A stretch of DNA of 13,632 bases from Chloroflexota bacterium (lineage in GTDB: Bacteria; Chloroflexota; Anaerolineae; B4-G1; SLSP01), in contig JAKJAB010000066.1 of assembly GCA_022707725.1 (NCBI GenBank), forward strand, positions 1 to 13,632, read 5' to 3'. Position 1 is the first letter of the stretch; each line of letters begins with the position of its first letter. A program made the translations under genes and the position numbers. A model generated the notes under the pieces. It made no database searches. It saw only the letters and a list, made by a program, of their open reading frames with translations, and had not been told where the DNA came from. Shown in pieces: positions 6,849 to 13,034 of the stretch.

Positions 6849-7667
6849 TTATCCTCCCAACAACACTTTCAGATAAATCCACAACACGCGCAACCCGGTG
6901 CGCACGGCCTTCCATCCTGCCAATCCCTTCCCCTGCGCCACCGAGCGCGGGTGGTAGTCGATGGCGACCTCGTCGATCTTGTGGCCGTTTTTGAGCAGTT
7001 TGCATGGCAGCTCGAAGTCCAGGTCGAACTCGTGGCTGCTCAGATTGAGCGCCCGCACCACATCCACGCGCACCAGTTTGGGGCCGGTGGCGATGTCCGT
7101 CAAATGCCCGCCGAAGAGCAGGTTAGCGATGGCGGTCAGGCCGCGCACGGCCCAGTAATTTTGCGCGTAGAGGTAGATTTTACGTCCACCGAGCGTGCGT
7201 GAGCCGAATACGGCCACCGTCTTGCCGGGCGTCACCGCTTCGACCATGCGCGGGATGTCGGCGGCTTCGTATTCCAGATCGGCGTCGAAGATGATGCCGT
7301 AGTCGCCGCCGGCCTCGCGGAACCCGGTGAGGATCGAGGCGCTCTTGCCCATATTGTGCGGGTGCAGTACGACGCGCACGCCGGGTATATCCACTGCCTG
7401 GAGCATCTCACGCGTGCCGTCGGTGGAGCAGTTATCCACCGCGATCACTTCCTTGTCCCAGCCGGGCGGAAGCGCGACCGCGTGCGCCTGCGCAATCGCG
7501 TCGAGAATCGTGCGGCACTCGTTATAGGCGCATATAATGATCGAGAGCTTGGCGACTGGTGATTTGGAATCGGTAATTCGTAATTCGTAATTCGTGATTC
7601 GTGATTCGCCGATTCGCTGATTCACCGATTCCGCTTCTTGCATCCTGCCTCCTGCCTCTTGCATCAT
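6849..7667 (-). CDS. family 2 glycosyltransferase, DPM1/polyprenyl-phosphate type
   Basis: Inverting GT-A glycosyltransferase that probably moves a sugar from a nucleotide donor to polyprenyl phosphate or a nascent glycan at the inner membrane face. In the 272-aa product the fold starts at KLSIIICAYNE (40-50). VDNCSTDGTRE (78-87) and HNMGKSASILTGF follow, then the metal-binding DAD (128-130), LTDIATGPKLV, and the DPM1-like tail ending YHPRSVAQGKG and a hydrophobic helix. There is no multi-TM tail. The first 39 residues are not glycosyltransferase sequence; they are translated 7/8-nt repeats (...RITNYELRIT...). The ATG at 7667 overlaps the rfbH stop as ATGA, and no ATG, GTG or TTG stands directly before the fold, so repeat-derived residues are probably translated. 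Acceptor and sugar are unknown. Confidence 0.88.
   Translation of the reverse strand: MMQEAGGRMQEAESVNQRIGESRITNYELRITDSKSPVAKLSIIICAYNECRTILDAIAQAHAVALPPGWDKEVIAVDNCSTDGTREMLQAVDIPGVRVVLHPHNMGKSASILTGFREAGGDYGIIFDADLEYEAADIPRMVEAVTPGKTVAVFGSRTLGGRKIYLYAQNYWAVRGLTAIANLLFGGHLTDIATGPKLVRVDVVRALNLSSHEFDLDFELPCKLLKNGHKIDEVAIDYHPRSVAQGKGLAGWKAVRTGLRVLWIYLKVLLGG
7574..7632. repeat. ATTCG-type tandem repeat, 7-nt then 8-nt period
   Basis: Five 7-nt units (TAATTCG three times, TGATTCG twice, 7574-7608) are followed by three 8-nt units (CCGATTCG, CTGATTCA, CCGATTCC, 7609-7632). The array lies inside the reading frame at the 5' end of the glycosyltransferase gene. It is translated there as an NYELRI-like stretch, since 7 nt is not a multiple of three. 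Confidence 0.9.
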
Positions 7668-7668
7668 A
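7634..7668. repeat. CCTCCTG-type heptanucleotide repeat at the rfbH/GT2 junction
   Basis: Five consecutive 7-nt units (CTTCTTG, CATCCTG, CCTCCTG, CCTCTTG, CATCATA) span the junction. The array includes the rfbH stop codon (7664-7666) and the glycosyltransferase ATG. On the minus strand it is AGG-rich. Confidence 0.8.
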
Positions 7669-9007
7669 CGAGTCCCCGCGCCTTGAAGAAGTCTTCGAAG
7701 ACCTGCAGGATGTAGCTTAACCGCGCATCGTCCATCCCTGGATATACGCCGATAAAGAAGGCGCTTTTGAGCACGCGCTCCGTCTCCGGCAGCGGGGTGG
7801 CGACGCGATGATGAATGTGGCGATAGCCAGGTTGGCGCAGGATGTTGCCCGCGAACAGGTAGCGGGTCTCGATTTTACGCTCGCGCAGGAAGTCATTGAG
7901 ATCGCGGCGGGTAAAGGGCGCGCTCTCGCGCACAGCGATGGTGAACGCAAACCACGCCGCATCGGCTTTGGGACTCCACGCGGGCAAGACCAGATGATCG
8001 GTGTAGCGGGATAAACCCTCGTAGAGGACGGCAAAGTTGCGTTTGCGCGCCGCCGTGAAACCCGGTAGTTTGTCGAGCTGCGGCAGGCCGATGGCGGCCT
8101 GGATGTCTGTCATTTTGAGATTGTAGCCGATCTCGGTGAAGTAGTAACGATGGTCGTAAGGCTCGCCCAGGCCGGAGATCTCCCAATCGAAACGCTGACC
8201 ACATTCGCCGTCGCGCTGGCTCTTGTGGTCGCACCAGCAGTCGCGACCCCAATCGCGGATGGAGTGCGCGATGTGGTACAATTTCTTGTCATTCGCGCCC
8301 ACCGCGCCGCCCTCGCCGGTGGTGATGTGGTGCGCCGGATAGAAGCTAAAGGTGGAGAGATGGCCGAACGCGCCGCAACACTTGCCATCGTAGCGGCTGC
8401 CGAGCGCGTCGCAGGTATCCTCGACCACGTAGAGGTCGTGCGCCTGCGCGAAGTCCATCACGCGATCCATCTCCACCGGATTGCCGAGGATGTGCGGGAC
8501 GAAAATGGCGCGCGTCTTCTCCGAGAGCGCGGCCTCCAATAAATCGACGTCAATGTTGTAAGTCCCTACTTTGCAGTCGACGAAAACGGGCATCAACTGG
8601 TTCTGCACGATGGGGGCGACGCATGTGGGGAAGGTAGCTGCCGGTGTGATGACCTCGTCGCCGGGTTGTAGCGGTCGTTCGAGTTGGCGCGAGCACAGCG
8701 TCGTCATCGCCACCAGATTGCCCGATGAGCCGGAGTTGACCGTAAGGATGTGCTTGAGGCCCACGTATTGCCCCAGCCGCTTGGAGAATGTCTCCACGCG
8801 CGGGCCGTCGGTAAGCCAGAAATCGAGCACGGCTTCGACGGCGCTTTGCAATTCGCGTTCATCGTAGACGCGCCCGCCGTAATTCACGAATGTCTCGCCG
8901 GGCACAAAAGTCGCCGGCCTATGCGCCACGTCATAATATTCGGCCACTTTATCGAGTATCTCGCGGCGCAGCGCTTCCGCCCGCGCCGTTGCTTGCTCAT
9001 CTGCCAT
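7664..9007 (-). CDS. rfbH: CDP-4-keto-6-deoxyglucose 3-dehydrase (RfbH/DdhC/AscC, E1)
   Basis: PMP-dependent [2Fe-2S] enzyme that removes the C3 hydroxyl of CDP-4-keto-6-deoxy-D-glucose, on the way to CDP-3,6-dideoxyhexoses. The 447-aa DegT/DnrJ-fold protein has NSGSSGNL (cofactor phosphate loop, about 91-98), EDTCDALGS, and SFYPAHHITTGEGG (221-234). In the last, H226 replaces the PLP lysine of true aminotransferases, the E1 hallmark. Likely cluster cysteines are C199, C257, C259 and C269 (GRDCWC and ECG), matching the E1 pattern. I chose the ATG at 9007 because GGAGG lies seven nt upstream; a GTG at 9052 overlapping the SDR stop would add 15 residues encoded partly by repeat. The enzyme normally needs the E3 reductase (AscD/DdhD), which is not encoded here. 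Confidence 0.93.
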   Translation of the reverse strand: MADEQATARAEALRREILDKVAEYYDVAHRPATFVPGETFVNYGGRVYDERELQSAVEAVLDFWLTDGPRVETFSKRLGQYVGLKHILTVNSGSSGNLVAMTTLCSRQLERPLQPGDEVITPAATFPTCVAPIVQNQLMPVFVDCKVGTYNIDVDLLEAALSEKTRAIFVPHILGNPVEMDRVMDFAQAHDLYVVEDTCDALGSRYDGKCCGAFGHLSTFSFYPAHHITTGEGGAVGANDKKLYHIAHSIRDWGRDCWCDHKSQRDGECGQRFDWEISGLGEPYDHRYYFTEIGYNLKMTDIQAAIGLPQLDKLPGFTAARKRNFAVLYEGLSRYTDHLVLPAWSPKADAAWFAFTIAVRESAPFTRRDLNDFLRERKIETRYLFAGNILRQPGYRHIHHRVATPLPETERVLKSAFFIGVYPGMDDARLSYILQVFEDFFKARGLV

Positions 9008-9044
9008 AATCATACCTCCGAAATAGAACGTGACTTGTGGTGTG

Positions 9045-9065
9045 CGATTCACGCATCACGCATCC
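9045..9065. repeat. CGCATCA-type heptanucleotide repeat at the SDR stop
   Basis: Three 7-nt units (CGATTCA, CGCATCA, CGCATCC) in register, containing the SDR gene's stop codon (9049-9051, minus strand). It is short, but follows the same 7-nt rule as the other arrays. Confidence 0.6.
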
Positions 9066-9972
9066 CCGAAATTGTTTGCTGTAACCCTTCTGCTAATTCC
9101 ATGCGCGCTTCCCATCCGGTAAGTCGCCGCGTGCGGTCCACGTCGGCGGGGATGGCGGGGACTTCACCAGGCCGGTAGGGCAATGCCCCGGCCAGAATAC
9201 GTCCGCGCGCGCCGCTCAGCGCCCAGATGCGCTCGACAACGGCGCGGATGCGGTGCATTTGGCCGGTTCCCACATCCAACGCGCGCCCTTCGACGCCGGG
9301 CGCCACGGCGGCTGCCAGCAATCCCTCGACGACATCCTCGACGAAAACGAAATCGCGCTGCTGCTCGCCGGCCGTCATGCGGAAATCGTCGCCGCTCAGC
9401 GCCGCCTGAATCGCGGCTGGGATGAGCGCCTGCTCGCACTGGCCCGGCCCGTAGACCTGAAATAGCCGCATCCACACAATGGGCGCGCCCCAGGCATTGT
9501 AGGCGGCGCGGGCGAAAGCCCACGCCGCAACCTTCGAAGCGCTGTAGGTATTGAAAGGGTCCAGCCCATCGTCGGCGCGGCGCGCACCGTATTCGTAGGA
9601 TGAACCAACCAACACGATACGCTTTACTGTTTCCACCTGCCGCGCCGCATCCAAAACGTTGATGACGCCCCCTACGTTAACGGCGCAAGCGGCAGTGAAG
9701 GGCAAATCGGGGTTGGTGATCCCAATCGCCGCGAGATGGATGATCAGGCCCGGCTGGGCGGCAACCAGCGCCTCAGTAACGCTCTCCGGTAGGGTGATAT
9801 CGCCAGGAATCGCGCGCACGCCATCGGGCAGCAAATCGACTTCGCCAGGCAGTACGAGCGCGGTCACGTCAGCGCCGGCAGTAATCAGGTGTCCCGCTAA
9901 GCGCCGTCCGATAAAACCCGTTGCGCCGGTCAAAAAAACCGGAGTCGAAAGTTGTTTGGTAGATCTGAGCAT
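9049..9972 (-). CDS. NAD(P)-dependent epimerase/reductase, extended SDR; probable CDP-dideoxyhexose 4-ketoreductase
   Basis: Extended short-chain dehydrogenase of 307 aa. It has the Rossmann motif GATGFIG (16-22), an acidic GDIT turn near 57-60, the HLAA strand, catalytic Ser in VGSSYEYG (124-125) and the YSASK dyad (Y143, K147), followed by a sugar-nucleotide binding part (MRLFQVYGPGQ, RDFVFVEDVV). Placed between rfbG and rfbH, it most likely reduces the C4 ketone of a CDP-3,6-dideoxy sugar to give abequose or paratose, as RfbJ/RfbS do. Which epimer forms cannot be told from sequence, and a 4,6-dehydratase or epimerase role is not excluded. The start is the ATG at 9972; an in-frame TTG at 9981 lies within the heptad array and is less likely. 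Confidence 0.8.
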   Translation of the reverse strand: MLRSTKQLSTPVFLTGATGFIGRRLAGHLITAGADVTALVLPGEVDLLPDGVRAIPGDITLPESVTEALVAAQPGLIIHLAAIGITNPDLPFTAACAVNVGGVINVLDAARQVETVKRIVLVGSSYEYGARRADDGLDPFNTYSASKVAAWAFARAAYNAWGAPIVWMRLFQVYGPGQCEQALIPAAIQAALSGDDFRMTAGEQQRDFVFVEDVVEGLLAAAVAPGVEGRALDVGTGQMHRIRAVVERIWALSGARGRILAGALPYRPGEVPAIPADVDRTRRLTGWEARMELAEGLQQTISGMRDA

Positions 9973-9974
9973 AA

Positions 9975-10044
9975 CTTTCAACCTTCAACCTTCAACCTTC
10001 AACTTTCAACTTTCAACTTTCAACTCTCAACTTTCAACTTGTAA
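9975..10044. repeat. CTTTCAA/CCTTCAA heptanucleotide array (10 units)
   Basis: Nine clean 7-nt units (CTTTCAA or CCTTCAA, one CTCTCAA) from 9975 to 10037 and a diverged tenth (CTTGTAA). On the minus strand the unit is GTTGAAA and supplies the rfbG stop codon (10020-10022) and the last residues of RfbG (KLKVES). It fills the whole rfbG-SDR gap, leaving no clear ribosome site for the SDR gene. Confidence 0.95.
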
Positions 10045-11015
10045 CCCAGGTATTGCGCGTACCAGGCCATCGTCTCCACCATAGCTGCCTCGCGCGACCA
10101 CGCTGGTTGCCAGCCAAGTGCCTCCTGGAGTTTGGCGCTGTTCAGGTATTGGTCCTTGATCTCGTTCTTCACCTCGTCCAGCACGATGGGGTCGAGCCGG
10201 GGGTGGGGCGATAGTCGCAAAATCAAGCGGGTCATTTCCAGGACGCTGACCGGTTCGTCGGTGCTGCAATTGAACGCCTGGCCGCGAATCTCCGGGCGAT
10301 CGAGCGCCTGGGCGAGCATCATGTAAGCTCGAACGGCGTCGCGCACGTAGAGGTAATCGCGGACGAAGGTGCCGTCGGAGCGGATGATCGGCGCTTGCCC
10401 CTGTAGCGCGCTGCGGATTGTGCCGGGGATCAGGCGGTTCCAGTTGAGGTCGCCGCCGCCGTACAGATTGGCGCAGCGGGTGACAGCGATGGGCATATCG
10501 TAAGTTTTGGCGTAGGTTTGCGCGATCAAGTCGGCGGCGCTTTTGGAGACGTCGTAGGGATGTTCGCCGTGCAGTGGCATATCTTCCGTGTAGGGTAGCA
10601 CGGGCTGCGTCCCGTAGGCTTTGTCGCTGGAGGCCACCAGGATGCGTCTGACGGTGGGCGAGCGCCGCGCCGCTTCGAGCGTGGTCCACGTCCCCCGCAC
10701 GTTGGTCTCGAAAGTGGAAAGCGGCGCGCGGTTGGCGATTCCCACGATGGTCTGGGCTGCCAGGTGGAAGACGGCGTCGATTTCGTACTCGTTGAGCACG
10801 CGCTCCATCGTGGCGTAGTCGGTCACGTCTCCACGGGCGATGCGGATGCTGTGGATGACGCCGGAACGCGCGAGCTGCGACTGCGGCACGTCGTCGCGGA
10901 TCAACCCGACGACGTCGGCTTTGGCCTCGACGAGCGCTTGGGTAAGCCACGAGCCGAGCAGCCCGGTACAACCTGTGACCAGGACAGGGCGGTCGCGCCA
11001 GAAAGATGTGTTCAT
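10020..11015 (-). CDS. rfbG: CDP-glucose 4,6-dehydratase (RfbG/DdhB)
   Basis: Converts CDP-D-glucose to CDP-4-keto-6-deoxy-D-glucose with tightly bound NAD. The 331-aa extended SDR has TGCTGLLGSW (14-23) as the dinucleotide motif, FHLAAQTIVG, and ASSDKAYG (128-135) carrying the Ser-Asp-Lys catalytic set of RfbG proteins. Next come YDVSKSAADLI (Y154, K158) and the RfbG-specific segment NLYGGGDLNWNR followed by IPGTIRS. It is slightly shorter than the usual roughly 355-360 aa. The start at 11015 has GAGGAGGT six nt upstream. The final residues (KLKVES) and stop are made by the GTTGAAA repeat, so the original C-terminus may have been trimmed or replaced. It feeds RfbH, two genes on. Confidence 0.95.
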   Translation of the reverse strand: MNTSFWRDRPVLVTGCTGLLGSWLTQALVEAKADVVGLIRDDVPQSQLARSGVIHSIRIARGDVTDYATMERVLNEYEIDAVFHLAAQTIVGIANRAPLSTFETNVRGTWTTLEAARRSPTVRRILVASSDKAYGTQPVLPYTEDMPLHGEHPYDVSKSAADLIAQTYAKTYDMPIAVTRCANLYGGGDLNWNRLIPGTIRSALQGQAPIIRSDGTFVRDYLYVRDAVRAYMMLAQALDRPEIRGQAFNCSTDEPVSVLEMTRLILRLSPHPRLDPIVLDEVKNEIKDQYLNSAKLQEALGWQPAWSREAAMVETMAWYAQYLGYKLKVES

Positions 11016-11034
11016 TGTGTTACCTCCTCACAGG

Positions 11035-11069
11035 GGGTAAGAAGTAGGAAGTAAGGAGTAGGGAGTAAG
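11035..11069. repeat. AAGTAGG/GAGTAAG heptanucleotide array
   Basis: Five in-register 7-nt units (GGGTAAG, AAGTAGG, AAGTAAG, GAGTAGG, GAGTAAG) directly upstream of the rfbG ribosome site in the 106-nt rfbF-rfbG gap. About 12 nt further on, a looser heptad-like run of ATTCGTG, ACTCATG, ACGCATT (11082-11102) fills much of the rest of the gap. Confidence 0.85.
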
Positions 11070-11121
11070 AAGCGCTTGGTTATTCGTGACTCATGACGCA
11101 TTTCTTGTTCCTCTTCACTCT

Positions 11122-11901
11122 TTACCATATCTTCCACGGAGCGTTCGTTTCCCACAAAGAAGTGAGTTCTTGCGCCTCTTTGAAGGTGTCCATCGCGCGC
11201 CAGAAACCGTGATGTTCGTAGACGGCCAACTGCCGGTCGGCAGCCAGATTGGCGAAGGGTTCGCGTTCCAGGATGAGATCGTCGCCGCCGTCGAGATAGC
11301 GCAGCGCGTCGCGTTCGAGGACGAAGAAGCCGCCGTTGATCAGTGTATCGACCAGGGGCTTCTCCTGGAACCCGGTCACCTTGCCCTGCCCGTCGGTCTC
11401 CAGGATGCCGAAGCGCGAGAACGCGCGCACGCCCGTCATCGTGGCGAGCAGACCCTGCCGGCGGTGGAAGGTCAGCAGCGCGTGCAGGTCGATGTCGGCG
11501 ACCCCGTCGGCGTAGGTGACGAAGAAGCGCGGCGTCTTGACATAGCGCGCAGCTTTGCGCACACGGGCGCCGGTCATCGTCTCCGGACCGGTCTCGGCGA
11601 AGGTGATGCGCCAGCCGGCGGTATCGTTGGGCGTGTGGTAGAGCGGCGCGCCGTCGCCAAGCGCCAACGTGAAATCGCGGCTTTGCCAGTCGTATTCCAA
11701 AAAATAGCGTTTGATGAGATCGCCGTGATGGCCGAGCGCCAGGATGAAGTCGGTGAAGCCGTGCGCCGCGTAAATTTTCATCACGTGCCACAGCACTGGC
11801 CGGTCGCCGACTTCGACTAAAGGCTTGGGGACGGTGCGGTCACCCATACGCGTGCCTTTGCCGCCACAGAGAATGATTACGGGAATATGTTCCTGGCCCA
11901 T
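11122..11901 (-). CDS. rfbF: glucose-1-phosphate cytidylyltransferase (RfbF/DdhA)
   Basis: Makes CDP-glucose from CTP and glucose-1-phosphate, the entry step to CDP-dideoxyhexoses. The 259-aa protein has the nucleotidyltransferase signature ILCGGKGTRMG (10-20), PKPLVEVGDRPVLWH (25-39), and the RfbF-type MKIYAAHGFTDF and LGHHGDLIK segments. FVTYADGVADID follows with metal-binding D132, then GFQEKP and INGGFFVLE, and it ends HGFWRAMDTFKE and LWETNAPWKIW, the classical RfbF tail. Length is the family norm. The ribosome site is modest (AGGT, seven nt before the ATG). It is the first gene of the operon and is preceded by a hairpin-forming heptad repeat and a consensus -35 promoter in the 309-nt divergent region. 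Confidence 0.96.
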   Translation of the reverse strand: MGQEHIPVIILCGGKGTRMGDRTVPKPLVEVGDRPVLWHVMKIYAAHGFTDFILALGHHGDLIKRYFLEYDWQSRDFTLALGDGAPLYHTPNDTAGWRITFAETGPETMTGARVRKAARYVKTPRFFVTYADGVADIDLHALLTFHRRQGLLATMTGVRAFSRFGILETDGQGKVTGFQEKPLVDTLINGGFFVLERDALRYLDGGDDLILEREPFANLAADRQLAVYEHHGFWRAMDTFKEAQELTSLWETNAPWKIW

Positions 11902-11923
11902 GCTTTTACCTGGATGCTAATAT

Positions 11924-11973
11924 CAAACGGAAACGTGAAACGATGTCTGGATGTCCATCACGTTTCACGTTTC
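11924..11973. repeat. paired inverted heptad repeats forming a 13-bp hairpin in the rfbF leader
   Basis: Units AAACGTG, AAACGAT (preceded by CAAACGG) are followed after 14 nt by CACGTTT, CACGTTT, all in 7-nt register. The two arms (11930-11942 and 11961-11973) are perfect inverted complements over 13 bp with an 18-nt loop. The structure ends 28 nt before the rfbF start, so it would fold in the mRNA leader. There is no T tract, so it is not a standard terminator. Confidence 0.8.
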
Positions 11974-12021
11974 TAGCGTCATTGAATGGCGCTGGTTTAT
12001 GTGATCGATACAATGGATGGT

Positions 12022-12087
12022 ATGGTAACACGGCGGGGCGTTTTGTCAAATGCGGTAGTTGACAAAACCGTTACTTAGCATTACAAC
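12022..12087. promoter_or_regulatory. divergent promoter pair on a perfect inverted repeat (rfbF operon / cytidylate kinase-like gene)
   Basis: GTTTTGTCAA (12040-12049), nine nt, then TTGACAAAAC (12059-12068) is a perfect 10-bp inverted repeat in the 309-nt region between divergent genes. Each arm contains a full consensus -35 (TTGACA). On the plus strand TTGACA (12059-12064) is 17 nt from TACAAC (12082-12087). On the minus strand TTGACA (12049-12044) is 16 nt from TACCAT (12027-12022). Both -10 boxes match 4 of 6. This reads as back-to-back promoters whose -35 pair could also be a dimeric operator. The rest of the region (11902-12210) holds only heptad repeats and leader sequence; I see no gene in it. 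Confidence 0.55.
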
Positions 12088-12106
12088 AGTAGACAGTAGA
12101 CAGCAG
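12086..12106. repeat. ACAGTAG heptanucleotide repeat (3 units)
   Basis: Three 7-nt units (ACAGTAG twice, ACAGCAG) directly after the predicted plus-strand -10, so the transcription start would fall within the array. Confidence 0.7.
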
Positions 12107-12164
12107 ACGGGAATGCTACAGTCGTGGTGAGAATGTAAGCCTGGGATGCTATATCACCCTAAGG

Positions 12165-12199
12165 GTTGAAAGCTGACCACTGACCGCTGATAGCTATAA
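12165..12199. repeat. GCTGACC/GCTGATA heptanucleotide array before the kinase-like gene
   Basis: Five units in register (GTTGAAA, GCTGACC, ACTGACC, GCTGATA, GCTATAA) end at the base before the AGGAG ribosome site of the gene at 12211. GCTGATA-type units recur at 13614-13632 and, inverted, at 13515-13549. Confidence 0.75.
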
Positions 12200-12210
12200 A
12201 GGAGAAAAGC

Positions 12211-12840
12211 ATGGCGGTGATTACCATATCGCGCGAATTGGGCAGTTGTGGCGATCAAGTGGCGGAGCTGCTGTGTGAGCAGTTAGGATACTGCCGGGTG
12301 GACAAAGCGATGCTGATACAGATCGCGCAAGAGGCCGGCGTGGATACCGAGACTGTTCTGGAGAAGGAGCGCGGTGTCACACAACGCGCCAGGCTGGTCA
12401 GTGGTGAGATGACGTCGCTGTACCGCAAGCAGGCTTCCGCTTTCGAGAAAAAGGCCGCGCTCGACGACCAGACTTACGAGCAGGTGGTGCGCGAGACAAT
12501 GGAGCGTTTTGCCCGCGAAGGTAATGTCATCATCGTCGGGCGCGGCGGGCAGATGGTGTTGGGTGGGTGGCCTACTGCGTTGCATGTGCGGCTCTACGCG
12601 CCGCCAGAAGTGCGCGTGCAACGACTGATGGAGCGTGAGCATCTGACGCAAGCGGAGGCCGAATACCGTGTCGCGCAATCCGATGAGCAAAAGCGCCAGT
12701 ACATTCGCCATTGGCACAACAACGCCGATTGGCGAAATTCCAAATACTACCATTTGACTATCGACACGGCGCGGATTTCTCTTGAAACTGCGGTGCAAAT
12801 CATTGTGTTGGCAGCGCGAGATATCGATCTGGCTGGCTGA
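12211..12840 (+). CDS. cytidylate kinase-like family protein (P-loop NMP kinase fold)
   Basis: A 209-aa protein of the cytidylate kinase-like family. It starts MAVITISRELGS and has a P-loop position reading GSCGDQVA (11-18), without the lysine of a classical Walker A. A helical lid-like region and NVIIVGRGGQMVL (105-117, the family's second core strand) follow, then LHVRLYAPPEVRVQRL and a C-terminal lid with YRVAQSDEQKRQYIRHW and YYHLTIDT. The family is related to CMP kinase, but its substrate is generally not established; a true Cmk would be slightly longer and have GPSGSGKS-type residues. The ATG has AAGGAG eight nt upstream. It is divergent from the dideoxysugar operon and shares its promoter region. 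CMP recycling for CDP-sugar synthesis is an attractive but unproven link. Confidence 0.82.
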   Translation: MAVITISRELGSCGDQVAELLCEQLGYCRVDKAMLIQIAQEAGVDTETVLEKERGVTQRARLVSGEMTSLYRKQASAFEKKAALDDQTYEQVVRETMERFAREGNVIIVGRGGQMVLGGWPTALHVRLYAPPEVRVQRLMEREHLTQAEAEYRVAQSDEQKRQYIRHWHNNADWRNSKYYHLTIDTARISLETAVQIIVLAARDIDLAG

Positions 12841-12889
12841 GTGCGCCGGGAATTCACGCGAAGACCGCTGGTTCACTACTTCTGAAATT

Positions 12890-13015
12890 CGCAAAACGTA
12901 ACTATTCAGCCTTGAGGTGGGACGCACTTAACTGAACCCAAAACGGCAATTTTTGCGCTTCCTACTGTCATTGCAGGCGTAAAAGTGCGTCCCACCTGAA
13001 TAGTTACCGCAAAGC
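12890..13015. mobile_element. 110-bp MITE-like element with IS66-type ends
   Basis: The element runs 12898-13007. Its outer ends are GTAACTATTC and GAATAGTTAC (perfect 10 bp), continuing into AGGTGGGACGCACTT / AAGTGCGTCCCACCT (perfect 15 bp). The left arm carries an extra 7 nt (12908-12914) between the two blocks, and the core is 53 nt. It is flanked directly by CGCAAAAC (12890-12897) and CGCAAAGC (13008-13015), an 8-bp target duplication with one mismatch. GTAA termini and 8-bp duplications are conventions of IS66-family elements, so it is probably a non-autonomous IS66-like derivative. There is no ORF inside. It separates the kinase-like gene from the small membrane protein gene. Confidence 0.75.
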
Positions 13016-13034
13016 TATAATGGAAGAGGGGTAC

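Noticed and set aside
9008..9052. Upstream GTG start (9052) for RfbH overlapping the SDR stop
   Set aside because: It lacks a ribosome site and lies in a heptad repeat, whereas the ATG at 9007 has GGAGG at seven nt.
9975..10044. CRISPR-like array
   Set aside because: Units are 7 nt and contiguous, with no spacers and no cas genes; it is a simple tandem repeat.
13016..13021. TATAAT just after the MITE as promoter of the small membrane protein
   Set aside because: No -35 at suitable distance, and the start would leave no room for the GAGGGG ribosome site used by the ATG at 13035.
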